From Chlorobiota bacterium (GTDB taxonomy: Bacteria > Bacteroidota > Bacteroidia > Bacteroidales > B39-G9), in assembly GCA_013152655.1 (NCBI GenBank), contig JAADFW010000285.1:1-42225 (forward strand): DNA of 42,225 bases, given 5' to 3'. This document shows, piece by piece, positions 1-8,110 of this stretch. Made by a program: the position numbers and the translations under genes. The first letter of the stretch is position 1, and each line of letters begins with the position of its first letter. The notes under the pieces were generated by a model. It made no database searches and was not told the DNA's origin. It saw only the letters and a list, made by a program, of their open reading frames with translations.

Positions 1-284
1 TCAAACAAAACAAATTTGAAACAGGTGTAAATATTTTTTATATTATTTTATATGTGGTAATGGGATGGGTGATATTAATTGCCGGTTTCCAGATAATAAA
101 AACAATTTCATTAGCCGGATTAATCTGGATTTTAGTAGGAGGTTTTTGTTATTCATTTGGAATTTTGTTTTTTAAGCTTACTAAACTTAAATATCACCAC
201 CTTATTTGGCACTTGTTTGTAATTGCCGGAACAACTGCTCATTTTATAGCTATTTTCTTTTATGTTATGCCAATAGCTGTTTGA
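1..284 (+). CDS. Hemolysin III / channel-like membrane protein, C-terminal part
   Basis: The frame is already open at the left edge, so only the last 94 or so residues are present. They read as the final membrane helices of the hemolysin III (YqfA/HlyIII, PAQR-like) family: a mGW helix, then GLIWILVGGFCYSFG, then YHHLIWHLFVIAGTTAHF with the conserved histidines of the last helix. The His-containing WHLFV segment is the family's most recognisable motif and is intact. The family sits in the inner membrane and its role in bacteria is poorly defined; the name hemolysin is historical. The frame ends with TGA and nothing terminator-like follows at once. The family call is strong; the function is not known. 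Confidence 0.85.
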   Translation, partial: KQNKFETGVNIFYIILYVVMGWVILIAGFQIIKTISLAGLIWILVGGFCYSFGILFFKLTKLKYHHLIWHLFVIAGTTAHFIAIFFYVMPIAV

Positions 285-396
285 AAAAGGTACTCCTTTA
301 TTTGTAAAGAAAAATGAGACAAATACAATTAATTGTAATGTTCAGCTAACACACTTTTCGCAAGATAATTATGAGTGTACAGAGGCAGGCTTAAAA

Positions 397-409
397 TGTC
401 AAATTGTCA
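397..409 (+). promoter_or_regulatory. Near-palindromic TGTCA...TGTCA site, possible activator binding site
   Basis: The sequence TGTCAAATTGTCA matches its own reverse complement at 10 of 13 positions. It lies 45 bases upstream of a sigma-54-like -24/-12 element. That placement is what one expects of an enhancer-binding activator site, but no regulator gene is adjacent, so this is an inference. Confidence 0.3.
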
Positions 410-453
410 TTTTTTATTCTTTCATAATTGAAATATTTACTATTAAATGTAAA

Positions 454-469
454 TGGCATATAAATTGTA
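454..469 (+). promoter_or_regulatory. Possible sigma-54 (-24/-12) promoter
   Basis: TGGCATATAAATTGTA has the GG and the TTG elements at sigma-54 spacing. It departs from the consensus TGGCAC-N5-TTGC at the last base of the -12 element, where T replaces C. It would start transcription near position 480, about 55 bases before the small gene at 536. No TAnnTTTG element is seen in this gap, which mildly favours the idea. Confidence 0.35.
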
Positions 470-535
470 AAATTCTGAACAAATATCAATTTTCAATTGA
501 ATTATATTCTATTAACATCTAAACCTTTTTTAATT

Positions 536-730
536 ATGTTAGAACATCAAAAATTAGTTTTAAAGGGCGTTGATAATAATAGGCAGTTATTCAAAAAAGA
601 ATTATCTAAATCGCTAAATTGGCTTAACAGTGACGAACTTGACAAGCTAAAATCCTGGGTATTAGAGAACTATTTTAACAGGTATAATGAAATAATTAAT
701 GATGTGTTCAGAACAGCTAATGTTGCATAA
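536..730 (+). CDS. Small hypothetical protein, 64 aa
   Basis: A 64-residue soluble, highly charged protein beginning MLEHQKLVLKG, rich in Lys, Asn and Leu and predicted to be mostly helical. The open frame extends 13 codons further up to a TTG at 497, but the ATG at 536 gives a more natural start. No signal peptide, membrane helix or cysteine pair is visible. I do not recognise the family. It resembles the short helical proteins Bacteroidota often carry next to stress or regulatory genes, but that is only a general impression. It may be co-transcribed with the next small gene 58 bases downstream, possibly from the sigma-54-like element. Confidence 0.55.
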   Translation: MLEHQKLVLKGVDNNRQLFKKELSKSLNWLNSDELDKLKSWVLENYFNRYNEIINDVFRTANVA

Positions 731-788
731 TTAGCTAAAAACGTTTCGGTATTATTAGATTTTGAAATTGTTAAATGGGGCTTGAACT

Positions 789-1010
789 ATGAAAAATGAT
801 AAAATTTTTTTCAAGAGATGTTCAATAGATTGGTGGGGTGGATATTATATTAAAGTAAGAAACAGATGGAATTTAAATTTAGAGGCGAGACATATACCCG
901 AATCATTTAAAGAATTATACGAAACAGATTTTGGCCATCAAATTATCTATCATGATGATTTTGACGAATGGTATTGTGCTAAGCTGAAAGAGCAGAAATA
1001 TTTGAATTAG
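789..1010 (+). CDS. Small hypothetical protein, 73 aa
   Basis: A 73-residue protein beginning MKNDKIFFKRC, rich in aromatic residues (WWGGYY, RNRWN, DEWYC) and acidic near the end. There is no signal peptide or membrane helix. The aromatic, His- and Asp-rich composition is protein-like rather than random, and the frame fills the space up to the converging gene at 1017 with a gap of six bases. I do not recognise the family. It follows the other small gene closely and on the same strand, so the two may form one transcript. Confidence 0.5.
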   Translation: MKNDKIFFKRCSIDWWGGYYIKVRNRWNLNLEARHIPESFKELYETDFGHQIIYHDDFDEWYCAKLKEQKYLN

Positions 1011-1016
1011 GTTATA

Positions 1017-1607
1017 TTACTTTTTTTCAATCTCTATTTTTTGTTTTTTATGCAAAAGAATTCCATCTGAGTCATAAATTAAAATAAAGGGTAAGTCATT
1101 TAACAAGATTTTAATTCTGTAGGTAACTTTATGGTTTAGGGTAAATTTTCTAATACTCCCGTCAATGCTTTTAACATCATAATTTTTTTCAAACGAATTT
1201 ATCACAAGTATGGGTAATTCATCAAACTCTATCCATTCTTCATATTCTATTAGTTCGCCATTTAATTTATACTGAACACGGTAATAATGACCGTCTTTTA
1301 AAAAATTTGCTATATAAACAGAGGGTTCTTCATCTTGGTAAATATGGACAACAGTATCGTCAAAATCAATAAAATAATCTTTAAGCGATTGCCATTCAAT
1401 TTGTTCAGCATCTGAAAATTCTAAATAAATATTTTTTTTAACCATTGCCGGAACATCTTCTTGTGCTATTTCATCTGTGCCAATGGTTTCATGTAGTGAA
1501 TAATTCTTTAATTCAATATTGGCTTTATTATTATCAATATTTGTACAATTTGAAATTACCAGCATAGAACTGATTAGTAATATATTAATTTTGTGATTGC
1601 GAGCCAT
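1017..1607 (-). CDS. Exported lipoprotein with PepSY-like repeats
   Basis: The ATG at 1607 is chosen over the one nine codons upstream because it gives a compact lipoprotein signal: MARNHK, a hydrophobic stretch and the lipobox-like VISNC. The mature part appears to hold two related segments, each with a helix ending in a hydrophobic VPAMVKKN- or LPILVINSF-like face followed by strands with YYRVQYKLNG and YRIKILLNDL patterns. This is the layout of the PepSY-like (BLIP-like) domains abundant in Bacteroidota exported proteins. It probably sits on the periplasmic face of an envelope membrane. No catalytic motif is seen and the role is unknown. It lies 162 bases downstream of the CarboxypepD-like gene on the same strand. 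Confidence 0.6.
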   Translation of the reverse strand: MARNHKINILLISSMLVISNCTNIDNNKANIELKNYSLHETIGTDEIAQEDVPAMVKKNIYLEFSDAEQIEWQSLKDYFIDFDDTVVHIYQDEEPSVYIANFLKDGHYYRVQYKLNGELIEYEEWIEFDELPILVINSFEKNYDVKSIDGSIRKFTLNHKVTYRIKILLNDLPFILIYDSDGILLHKKQKIEIEKK

Positions 1608-1769
1608 GTTATAAATTTTTACATATATCTGCATAGGGAAATAATAAAGTTTGAATAAATAAAATTACAAAATATTGCTTAATTTATTTAACTTTAGTAT
1701 AATCTATAAATAAAATTTAACTAATAGTATTAAATCATCAATGCTTATTAATCTTGGTTTTTTGAAATT

Positions 1770-2522
1770 TTAATTTACACTTATAAAATCTTCATAGCAA
1801 TTTTTTATTGCTAAATATATTTCGTAATCAATTGATTTTAAAATAAATTCATTAGATAAATGACAATATTCCATAAATTCTTTTAGTTCATTTTCTTCTT
1901 CAATGCCGGTAATTAGTTTAACAATGCTTTTGTTGTATTTTATGGCAACAAACTTTTCAATTTTATCTCTCTCAATAATTTCATTGTATTTTTTTAGCTC
2001 TTTGCCTTCTTTGCTATATGCCATATATAGTGCAGTAATAGGACTTCCTAAGGAAATAGTAGCAAATGTTCCGGGTTCTGTTTCTTTAATTACAACTGGT
2101 ACTGGCAAATTTAATTCAATTGAGTTGTCTTCTGTTTTTAAATTTAAGAATGCTTGTTTAAATTCTTCGTAAGTTTGATATGGATAAACCGTTGTTGATT
2201 TTAACATATAAATCTCCGGTTGTAAAAATATTTTATTGAAGTCGGTGTCTAATAAAGAATCGGTAATTATTAATTCTGTTAATTGGAAACCAATTGAAGA
2301 AAACAATATTCTATCGCCAACATTTATAGCTATTTCAAAACTTCCGTCTGATAAGGAATAAGTAACTTTTTCTGTTGAATAATTAATAACATGAACATCG
2401 CTTAAAGTAGTCGAATCAACAGAATTATATAATACTCCTCTAAATACCAGATTATTAGCATTGCAAAGTATTGAAAGATGCAGCATTAACAGTAAAAGAA
2501 ATAATCGTATAAATTGAAACAT
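1770..2522 (-). CDS. Exported protein with CarboxypepD_reg-like domain
   Basis: A 250-residue protein with a clear signal peptide (about residues 1-22, ending ILCNA). Residues about 24-110 carry the beta-sandwich pattern of the carboxypeptidase regulatory-like domain: RGVLYNSVDSTTLSDVHV, then SDGSFEI, GDRILFSSIGF and a closing IFLQPEIYMLKSTTVYP. That domain is common at the start of TonB-dependent receptors, but here no receptor follows; the remaining 140 residues are charged and without motifs. Free-standing versions of this size are frequent in Bacteroidota and have no assigned function. It probably faces the periplasm. The gene is divergent from the glycosyltransferase at 2780 across a 257-base gap. 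Confidence 0.65.
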   Translation of the reverse strand: MFQFIRLFLLLLMLHLSILCNANNLVFRGVLYNSVDSTTLSDVHVINYSTEKVTYSLSDGSFEIAINVGDRILFSSIGFQLTELIITDSLLDTDFNKIFLQPEIYMLKSTTVYPYQTYEEFKQAFLNLKTEDNSIELNLPVPVVIKETEPGTFATISLGSPITALYMAYSKEGKELKKYNEIIERDKIEKFVAIKYNKSIVKLITGIEEENELKEFMEYCHLSNEFILKSIDYEIYLAIKNCYEDFISVN

Positions 2523-2746
2523 GAATTATTTTAACAGTATAACGCATTAATATTAGTAAATTACTACAAACAGAGCATATTTAAGTTTAAAATTTAACTT
2601 TTTATAACATTTATCTCAAAATTGAATCTGTATAACTTTAAAAACATTTTTCACTAAATATTTAAGTTTACACCTAACAATTTGTTATTCACTAACAACA
2701 ACACACAAAACTTTGCATTCTTATACACAGAATTGCAGAATTATAA

Positions 2747-2754
2747 TATTTTTG
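2747..2754 (+). promoter_or_regulatory. TAnnTTTG (-7) element before the ArnT-like gene
   Basis: TATTTTTG lies 25 bases before the ATG at 2780 and matches the Bacteroidota -7 consensus. No convincing -33 TTTG is found at the usual spacing. Several other genes here have the same element at a similar distance, which supports it. Confidence 0.4.
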
Positions 2755-2779
2755 CATCAAGAGCTAATAATTTACAATT

Positions 2780-4726
2780 ATGGAAATGACAAAGAGCCAA
2801 TTAAATCGTATTTTTTTTATTGTGGCATCAATACTGGTATTAGGTACAGGCACTTTCTTAATTACCGAAGATTTTTATAAAGAGCAAATAAAAATATGGG
2901 ATGAAGCCAGTAGTGCAAAAAATGCCATTGATATGTTAAAAAACGGGAATTTATTGGTACAATATGATGAAGGAGAAATAGTTAGGGATGATTATAAGCC
3001 ACCATTAACACTTTGGTTTAAAATGATTTGTTATAAACTATTTGGCATTAATGAGTTTTCGGTAAGATTACCCTCTATAATTGCTGCTTTATTTACCATG
3101 TTTCTGTTGTGGTATTTTGGAAGTTTTATAGTAAAAAAACCTGAATTAGGAATTCTGTCTGCTTTAATATTAATAAGTTCAAGAGGATATGTAACATATC
3201 ATGTTGCCCGTACGGGCGACCCCGATTCTGTTTTAATATTTTTTGTAACCGGGGCAATTCTTTCCTTTTTTGTTTTACTGCATAACTATCCAAAATCAAT
3301 AAAAAAATATTTGGCAATATTCTCGGTTTTTGTTTTGCTTTCTATTTATACTAAAAGTATTATGGGAATTGCTCCTTTTGCCGGTGTAGCCATTTATACA
3401 TTAATACAAAAAAACGGGCGAAAACTTCTTATTAATTACAGATTTTATATTAGCCTTTTGGCAATTGTTCTAATAACCTCAATATATTATATCGTGCGCG
3501 AATTAATCGATCCGGGATATTTAAAGGGAGTTTTGGAATATGAAATATTTTCATTTAATAAATATCCGGGAGGTACACCTAAGCATCCTGAATTTTTGTT
3601 TTATTTCAATTATTTGAAGAATACGGGGTTTAAACCTTATTTCTATTTTTTACCTGTTGGTATTATTTATTTTTTTTTAAAAAATGAAAATGTATTAAAA
3701 AAAATAATTTTGTATAGCTTTTTAGGAAGTATAGCTTTTTTTATTGGTATGTCCTTTTCAACAATGAAAAATGAATGGTATATATCACCTATTTATCCTT
3801 TTCTTGTTTTATTTGTTTCATCTTCATTTATTGCTCTAAAAGATTTGATTTTATTGAAAACTGGTACAAATAAATCAAAATATCTTTCACCTGTTTTAAT
3901 AATACTTATAATATTTATAAGTTGGAAACCAATTAAGCAAATTCACAATCGAAATCACAAATATGAAAATAGTGTTTATGCTCCTGAAAGAGAAGGCAGA
4001 TTTTTAAGAGACACGTATAAAAAACTACCTAATATTAAAAAACTATCTATTGTTACTCCATATCATCAAAGACAACTTAAATTTTATACAAAAAAATTAG
4101 ATTTTAAATCAGGAATAAAATCAAAAATATATAAAAAAGTACCTAAAAATATTATTGGTGACACTTTGCTAATTTGTGATAATCAATTAATTAAAAACGT
4201 TTATATTAATTATAAATATGCTTTAATTGCAAAAGATGAATATTGTAAATTATTTAAAATTATTGATATTAAAGATTCAATAATAATTGATACAATTTTT
4301 TGCAATGTTGAAACCTTGTCTTCGAAAAAAGATACTTTATTTGCAAAAAACGATTCATCAAATACTTTTTCTAACAATTTAATTTCAAATAAATATAGTT
4401 TTTCAGGTAATTATTCTGTAATAACTACTAACAAAAAGAGGTTTGGTTTAACAAAATCATTTTTTTTAGATAAAAGTAAAAGCATGGTTATTGTAACTGT
4501 TTGGCGTAAAATAAAAGGAAGCAAAGGATACTTAGTTTTATCAATACCTGAAATGAAAAAATATACACAGACATCTTCCGTAATAAAAGAAGAAAACGGG
4601 TGGGAACAAATTGAAACTTTATTAGAGATTCCTACAGAATATTCAGGTGAAGAAATTAAGGCGTATGTGTGGAATAATAGTAATAATGATATCTATTTTG
4701 ATGATTTACAAATAATTATTTTTTAA
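2780..4726 (+). CDS. ArnT/PMT-like (GT39-type) membrane glycosyltransferase with C-terminal beta-domain
   Basis: A 648-residue protein. The first 385 or so residues hold about ten hydrophobic helices and the marks of the GT-C fold lipid-linked sugar transferases: an acidic DE (WDEASSAKNAIDML) in the first external loop, then DDYKPPLTLWF and FGINEFSVRLPS, as in ArnT and protein mannosyltransferases. These enzymes move a sugar from an undecaprenyl-phosphate carrier to lipid A, glycans or proteins on the periplasmic side; the acceptor here cannot be told. After the membrane part comes a soluble region, and from about residue 530 a beta-rich domain ending in NNDIYFDDLQIIIF, the style of ending seen in carbohydrate-binding jelly rolls. 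A TAnnTTTG element and a hairpin terminator suggest a single-gene unit. Confidence 0.8.
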   Translation: MEMTKSQLNRIFFIVASILVLGTGTFLITEDFYKEQIKIWDEASSAKNAIDMLKNGNLLVQYDEGEIVRDDYKPPLTLWFKMICYKLFGINEFSVRLPSIIAALFTMFLLWYFGSFIVKKPELGILSALILISSRGYVTYHVARTGDPDSVLIFFVTGAILSFFVLLHNYPKSIKKYLAIFSVFVLLSIYTKSIMGIAPFAGVAIYTLIQKNGRKLLINYRFYISLLAIVLITSIYYIVRELIDPGYLKGVLEYEIFSFNKYPGGTPKHPEFLFYFNYLKNTGFKPYFYFLPVGIIYFFLKNENVLKKIILYSFLGSIAFFIGMSFSTMKNEWYISPIYPFLVLFVSSSFIALKDLILLKTGTNKSKYLSPVLIILIIFISWKPIKQIHNRNHKYENSVYAPEREGRFLRDTYKKLPNIKKLSIVTPYHQRQLKFYTKKLDFKSGIKSKIYKKVPKNIIGDTLLICDNQLIKNVYINYKYALIAKDEYCKLFKIIDIKDSIIIDTIFCNVETLSSKKDTLFAKNDSSNTFSNNLISNKYSFSGNYSVITTNKKRFGLTKSFFLDKSKSMVIVTVWRKIKGSKGYLVLSIPEMKKYTQTSSVIKEENGWEQIETLLEIPTEYSGEEIKAYVWNNSNNDIYFDDLQIIIF

Positions 4727-4811
4727 TAGATAATTTTTATTCCATCCAATTATTTCTTGAATTGCAATTATTAATGCAACAAATACAAGCAGCCATGCAA
4801 CTCTTATAGGT

Positions 4812-4846
4812 AAAGGATACTATCTTTTAAAAAGATAGTATCCTTT
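4812..4846. terminator. Long perfect hairpin, probable terminator
   Basis: Two 17-base arms (4812-4828 and 4830-4846) are perfect reverse complements around a single central base. The stem contains GGATACTATC and its complement and ends in a T run. It lies 85 bases after the glycosyltransferase stop and 93 bases before the next gene, so it most simply ends the upstream transcript. Confidence 0.7.
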
Positions 4847-4939
4847 ATTGCTTTGGCTTAAACTAAATTATGGAAAAAGATCAAAAATCATTAGCTTTAA
4901 TCAAAATTTGAAATTATTACTCAATAAAAACTGTTAGAT

Positions 4940-5854
4940 ATGAAAAAGTATTTATTTATGGCAGTTCTCGCTGTTACAAACATAGCTTTTGCCCAAATTC
5001 CATGTAATGATTTTTGTCTTGATTTTGATGATACTATTTGTTTAAAAAATGTTACTATTGATACAATTACTTACGAAAATAATATTTGGCAAATAGGCAA
5101 GCCGCAAAAACCTTCGTTTGACGTAGCTTTATTTAATACCCAACCAATTGCTATTATTACGGATACTATAAATTCTTATCCAATAAATAATGTTTCTGTT
5201 TTTACAATTAATCCAATTGCCAGTATGGGAGATTATTACGGGATGACAATTCTCAGCGGATACTATAACGTGCAAACTGATAGTTTGAAAGATTATGGCA
5301 CAATAGAATTTTCGCCCGATAAAGGAGAAACATGGATAGATATTATTAACGACAGTATTTACAGTTCAAATATTCAATGGTGGTCGGGTACGCCGGTGTT
5401 AACCGGAAATTCAAACGGCTGGATTCAATTTGAAGCTATGATGGCTGACTTGGGTTCTATTTTTAATTTCCATATTGGCGACACACTTCTGTACAGGTTT
5501 AGTTTTATGAGCGACAGTATTTATGATAATTTGGGCGGACTCATGTTTGATAATATTTGTTTTTGGGAATTTGTTGAAGGTGTTACAGAAACCAGGTTTA
5601 AACCTTTAAAATCAACTATTTATCCTAATCCATCAAATAGTATTTTAACAATTAAATTTCAAAATCCAGATAAGGGCATTTTCAATCTGTCTGTTTACGA
5701 CGAACAAAGTAACTTAAAGATTTCAAAAAATAATATTACCGGAAACGAAATAAGTATTAATTCAGAAATGTTAATACCAGGCGTTTATTTTTATAAGTTA
5801 ACCAATCCGAAAACTGTACAAAGAAGCTGGGGAAAATTTATTGTTACTAAATAG
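4940..5854 (+). CDS. Secreted protein with T9SS C-terminal sorting domain
   Basis: A 304-residue protein with a signal peptide (MKKYLFMAVLAVTNIAFA, cleavage before QIP). The middle (about 25-215) is a beta-rich domain with NNIWQIGKPQKPSFDVA and a later GGLMFDNICFWEF, a pattern found in MAM-like or jelly-roll modules of Bacteroidota surface proteins. The last 80 residues are a type A type IX secretion sorting domain: IYPNPSNSILTIKF, then SVYDEQ and a closing GVYFYKL...KFIVTK. Such proteins cross the outer membrane through the type IX system and are attached or released at the surface. No enzymatic motif is visible. The secretion machinery itself is not in this window. Confidence 0.85.
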   Translation: MKKYLFMAVLAVTNIAFAQIPCNDFCLDFDDTICLKNVTIDTITYENNIWQIGKPQKPSFDVALFNTQPIAIITDTINSYPINNVSVFTINPIASMGDYYGMTILSGYYNVQTDSLKDYGTIEFSPDKGETWIDIINDSIYSSNIQWWSGTPVLTGNSNGWIQFEAMMADLGSIFNFHIGDTLLYRFSFMSDSIYDNLGGLMFDNICFWEFVEGVTETRFKPLKSTIYPNPSNSILTIKFQNPDKGIFNLSVYDEQSNLKISKNNITGNEISINSEMLIPGVYFYKLTNPKTVQRSWGKFIVTK

Positions 5855-5895
5855 GTATTACGCAAGAAGGCCAGTAATATAAAGAATGGAATCAA

Positions 5896-6690
5896 ATGAA
5901 TAAAAATAAAGGATATAAAAGTTTACCTCTGACAATAAACAGACGAGCAGTAATTGCTTCAGCAACAGTTACGAAAGAGAAAAATACAATACATAGTTTT
6001 TCAGAGGTTGACATTACTGAACCGCGAAATAAGATAAAAACCCATTTTGAAAGGACAGGGGAAAAGATTTCCCTGACTGCATATATTGTTTCGTGTTTGG
6101 CCCAGACAATTAAAGATTATCCTCATTTTAACTCTTTCATAAAAGGCCGCAGACTTATTGTTCTTAATGATATCACGATAAGTGTATTAGTTGAACGGGA
6201 CTTAGAAGGAGAAAAAGTGCCGGAGCCGATTGGAATAAAGAAGACACAAGAAAAAACACTTTTTCAAATTCAAAATGAAATAAAGAAAGCAAAAGAACAG
6301 GTAAGTAACAAACTTGGAAGTTTATCTGGCAAGGCCTGGCTTGGATTAATTCCATCATTTTTATTAAAAACATTTATACGAATTGCCGATAAGAATATAA
6401 AAATGGCAAAAAGTTATGGTAAAGTGGCTGTTACATCTGTTGGAATGTTTAGCAATGAGGCTGTTTGGTTCATTCCTCATGGCAGTGCTACAGTATTGGT
6501 TACAGTTGGCAGTATTGGACATAAAGTTGTAGAAATTGACGGGAAGTTTATTTCAAGAGAACATCTTTGTTTAACAACTTCATTTGACCATAATATAGTT
6601 GATGGAGCTCCAGCTTCCCGGTTTATGAATCAATTCTTAGAAACTATAAAAAATGGGCATTTATTAAATGAGACTTCAAATATGAGCTGA
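5896..6690 (+). CDS. Stand-alone 2-oxoacid dehydrogenase E2 acyltransferase catalytic domain
   Basis: A 264-residue protein that is only the catalytic acyltransferase domain (CAT-like fold) of 2-oxoacid dehydrogenase E2 subunits. The active-site motif HxxxDG is present near the end (SFDHNIVDGAPASRF), and YPHFNSFIKG and the VAVTSVGMF segment match the family. There is no lipoyl domain and no E1/E3-binding domain, whereas a full E2 is usually 400 residues or more. The segment between about 110 and 170 is charged and then hydrophobic (PSFLLKTFIRIADK), unlike ordinary E2s. No E1 or E3 genes are near. It may acylate a free CoA thioester or act with a lipoyl carrier encoded elsewhere; the substrate is unknown. 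It starts 41 bases after the T9SS cargo gene, so the two may share a transcript. Confidence 0.8.
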   Translation: MNKNKGYKSLPLTINRRAVIASATVTKEKNTIHSFSEVDITEPRNKIKTHFERTGEKISLTAYIVSCLAQTIKDYPHFNSFIKGRRLIVLNDITISVLVERDLEGEKVPEPIGIKKTQEKTLFQIQNEIKKAKEQVSNKLGSLSGKAWLGLIPSFLLKTFIRIADKNIKMAKSYGKVAVTSVGMFSNEAVWFIPHGSATVLVTVGSIGHKVVEIDGKFISREHLCLTTSFDHNIVDGAPASRFMNQFLETIKNGHLLNETSNMS

Positions 6691-6910
6691 TATAAGGTTA
6701 TAAATACATATACCAGGATGACTAAAATGTATAATATGTATGAAAAATGCAGGATAGCAGGCTTATTAAGGCTTATAGCCCGTTTCAAACTCATCTCGCC
6801 TTTTAAGTTTTGTGTTTCACAAATACCCAATACCTCATATACTTACAGTTATTTATTGCATTTTTCAAAAAATCTTTAATTCCATGAACAAACTCTAATT
6901 ATTATTATGT

Positions 6911-6918
6911 TATTTTTG
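6911..6918 (+). promoter_or_regulatory. TAnnTTTG (-7) element before the GT2 gene
   Basis: TATTTTTG is placed 26 bases before the ATG at 6945. A matching -33 TTTG is not visible. Confidence 0.35.
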
Positions 6919-6944
6919 CTTTGTTTACAAATTAATGAAAGCCA

Positions 6945-8030
6945 ATGTTAAATAACAAAACAATAGCAGTTGTTATACCAGCCTATAACGAAGAAAAACA
7001 AATTAGCCTTGTTATTAGAACCATGCCTGAATTTGTTGACCGTATTGTTATTGTTAATGATTGTTCTAAAGATAACACTGCTAACGAGGTAATGTTATTT
7101 CAGGGAAAAACAGAACGCATATTAATCAAAGAGGAACCTCAAATTAACGAAACCTCTATTTATAGCAAGGCCGATGAATTGGTTGCAGAATGGAACAAAA
7201 AGGAAATTAAGCTATTTACACCTTCTGAAGTTATTCATAAAGAAAATGATAGAGTTGTTTTAATTAATTTGTTAAAAAATGCCGGTGTAGGCAGTGCCAT
7301 TGCACGAGGCTATAAATGGGCAAAGGATAATAATATTGATTGTACAGCAGTAATGGCAGGCGACGGACAAATGGACCCTTCTGAACTGGAAGGTATTTGC
7401 ATGCCGGTAATTAATGAAAATATTGATTATGTAAAAGGAAACCGTTTATTGCATAAAAGTGCAAAAGTATTGATACCCAAAACCAGGTTTTTCGGCAATT
7501 CTATATTATCAATTTTAACAAAAATAGCATCCGGTTATTGGCATGTTTCTGATACTCAAACCGGTTATACAGCCATTTCAAACAAAGCTTTAAATTTAAT
7601 TGACCTTTATAATATTTATCCTCGTTACGGAATGCCCAACGACATGTTGGTAAAACTAAATATGGCAAACAGTACACTTAGGGAAATAACCATAAAGCCG
7701 GTGTACGATGTAGGAGAGAAGTCAAAAATGAAAATATTTAAGGTAATTCCCACCATATCATGGCTTTTAATACGAAGTTTTTATAAAAGAATTTGGAATA
7801 AATATTTTTTACGTAGTTTTCACCCGCTTTTTATTCTGTACAACATGGGATTTTTACTGCTTTTAGTTTCTATTCCTTTTGGAATTAAAATTATCAGGCT
7901 GATGATAGACGGTATTAATGCAAATCCTGTTACGGTTTTAGCTTTTATTTTTTTATTTATTAGTGGTTTTCAAGGACTTCTATTTGCTATGTGGATGGAT
8001 ATTCAGGAAAATGAAAGGTTAAATAAATAA
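6945..8030 (+). CDS. Family 2 glycosyltransferase, dolichyl/polyprenyl-phosphate sugar synthase-like
   Basis: A 361-residue GT-A fold enzyme. It opens with AVVIPAYNEEKQI, followed by IVIVNDCSKDNT, and later carries MAGDGQMDP (the metal-binding DxD-like site) and SDTQTGYTAIS, which together are typical of the polyprenyl-phosphate mannose/glucose synthase group. About 60 extra residues sit between the nucleotide-binding part and GVGSAIARGYKWA. Two hydrophobic helices near the C-terminus (about 290-310 and 328-350) anchor it in the membrane. Such enzymes load a sugar from a nucleotide donor onto a polyprenyl phosphate, which would then feed GT-C enzymes such as the one encoded at 2780. That link is suggestive only. 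The gene stands alone in its transcript as far as spacing shows. Confidence 0.8.
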   Translation: MLNNKTIAVVIPAYNEEKQISLVIRTMPEFVDRIVIVNDCSKDNTANEVMLFQGKTERILIKEEPQINETSIYSKADELVAEWNKKEIKLFTPSEVIHKENDRVVLINLLKNAGVGSAIARGYKWAKDNNIDCTAVMAGDGQMDPSELEGICMPVINENIDYVKGNRLLHKSAKVLIPKTRFFGNSILSILTKIASGYWHVSDTQTGYTAISNKALNLIDLYNIYPRYGMPNDMLVKLNMANSTLREITIKPVYDVGEKSKMKIFKVIPTISWLLIRSFYKRIWNKYFLRSFHPLFILYNMGFLLLLVSIPFGIKIIRLMIDGINANPVTVLAFIFLFISGFQGLLFAMWMDIQENERLNK

Positions 8031-8110
8031 ATAATATTAATCAGTAAATCGTGTTATAGCATAATTTTTTCCAGTTTTTAAGCTACAAAAATATTATCTT
8101 GCAACTTATT

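Noticed and set aside
4706-4818. A minus-strand hydrophobic frame reading like a membrane segment (VAWLLVFVALIIAIQEIIGW)
   Set aside because: It has no start codon, is only about 37 codons long and overlaps the end of the glycosyltransferase gene; it might be a gene remnant, but the evidence is too weak.
6727-6879. A 50-codon plus-strand frame with its own ATG in the 254-base gap before the GT2 gene
   Set aside because: It has no promoter element, no recognisable motif and overlaps an equally long minus-strand frame; chance is a sufficient explanation.
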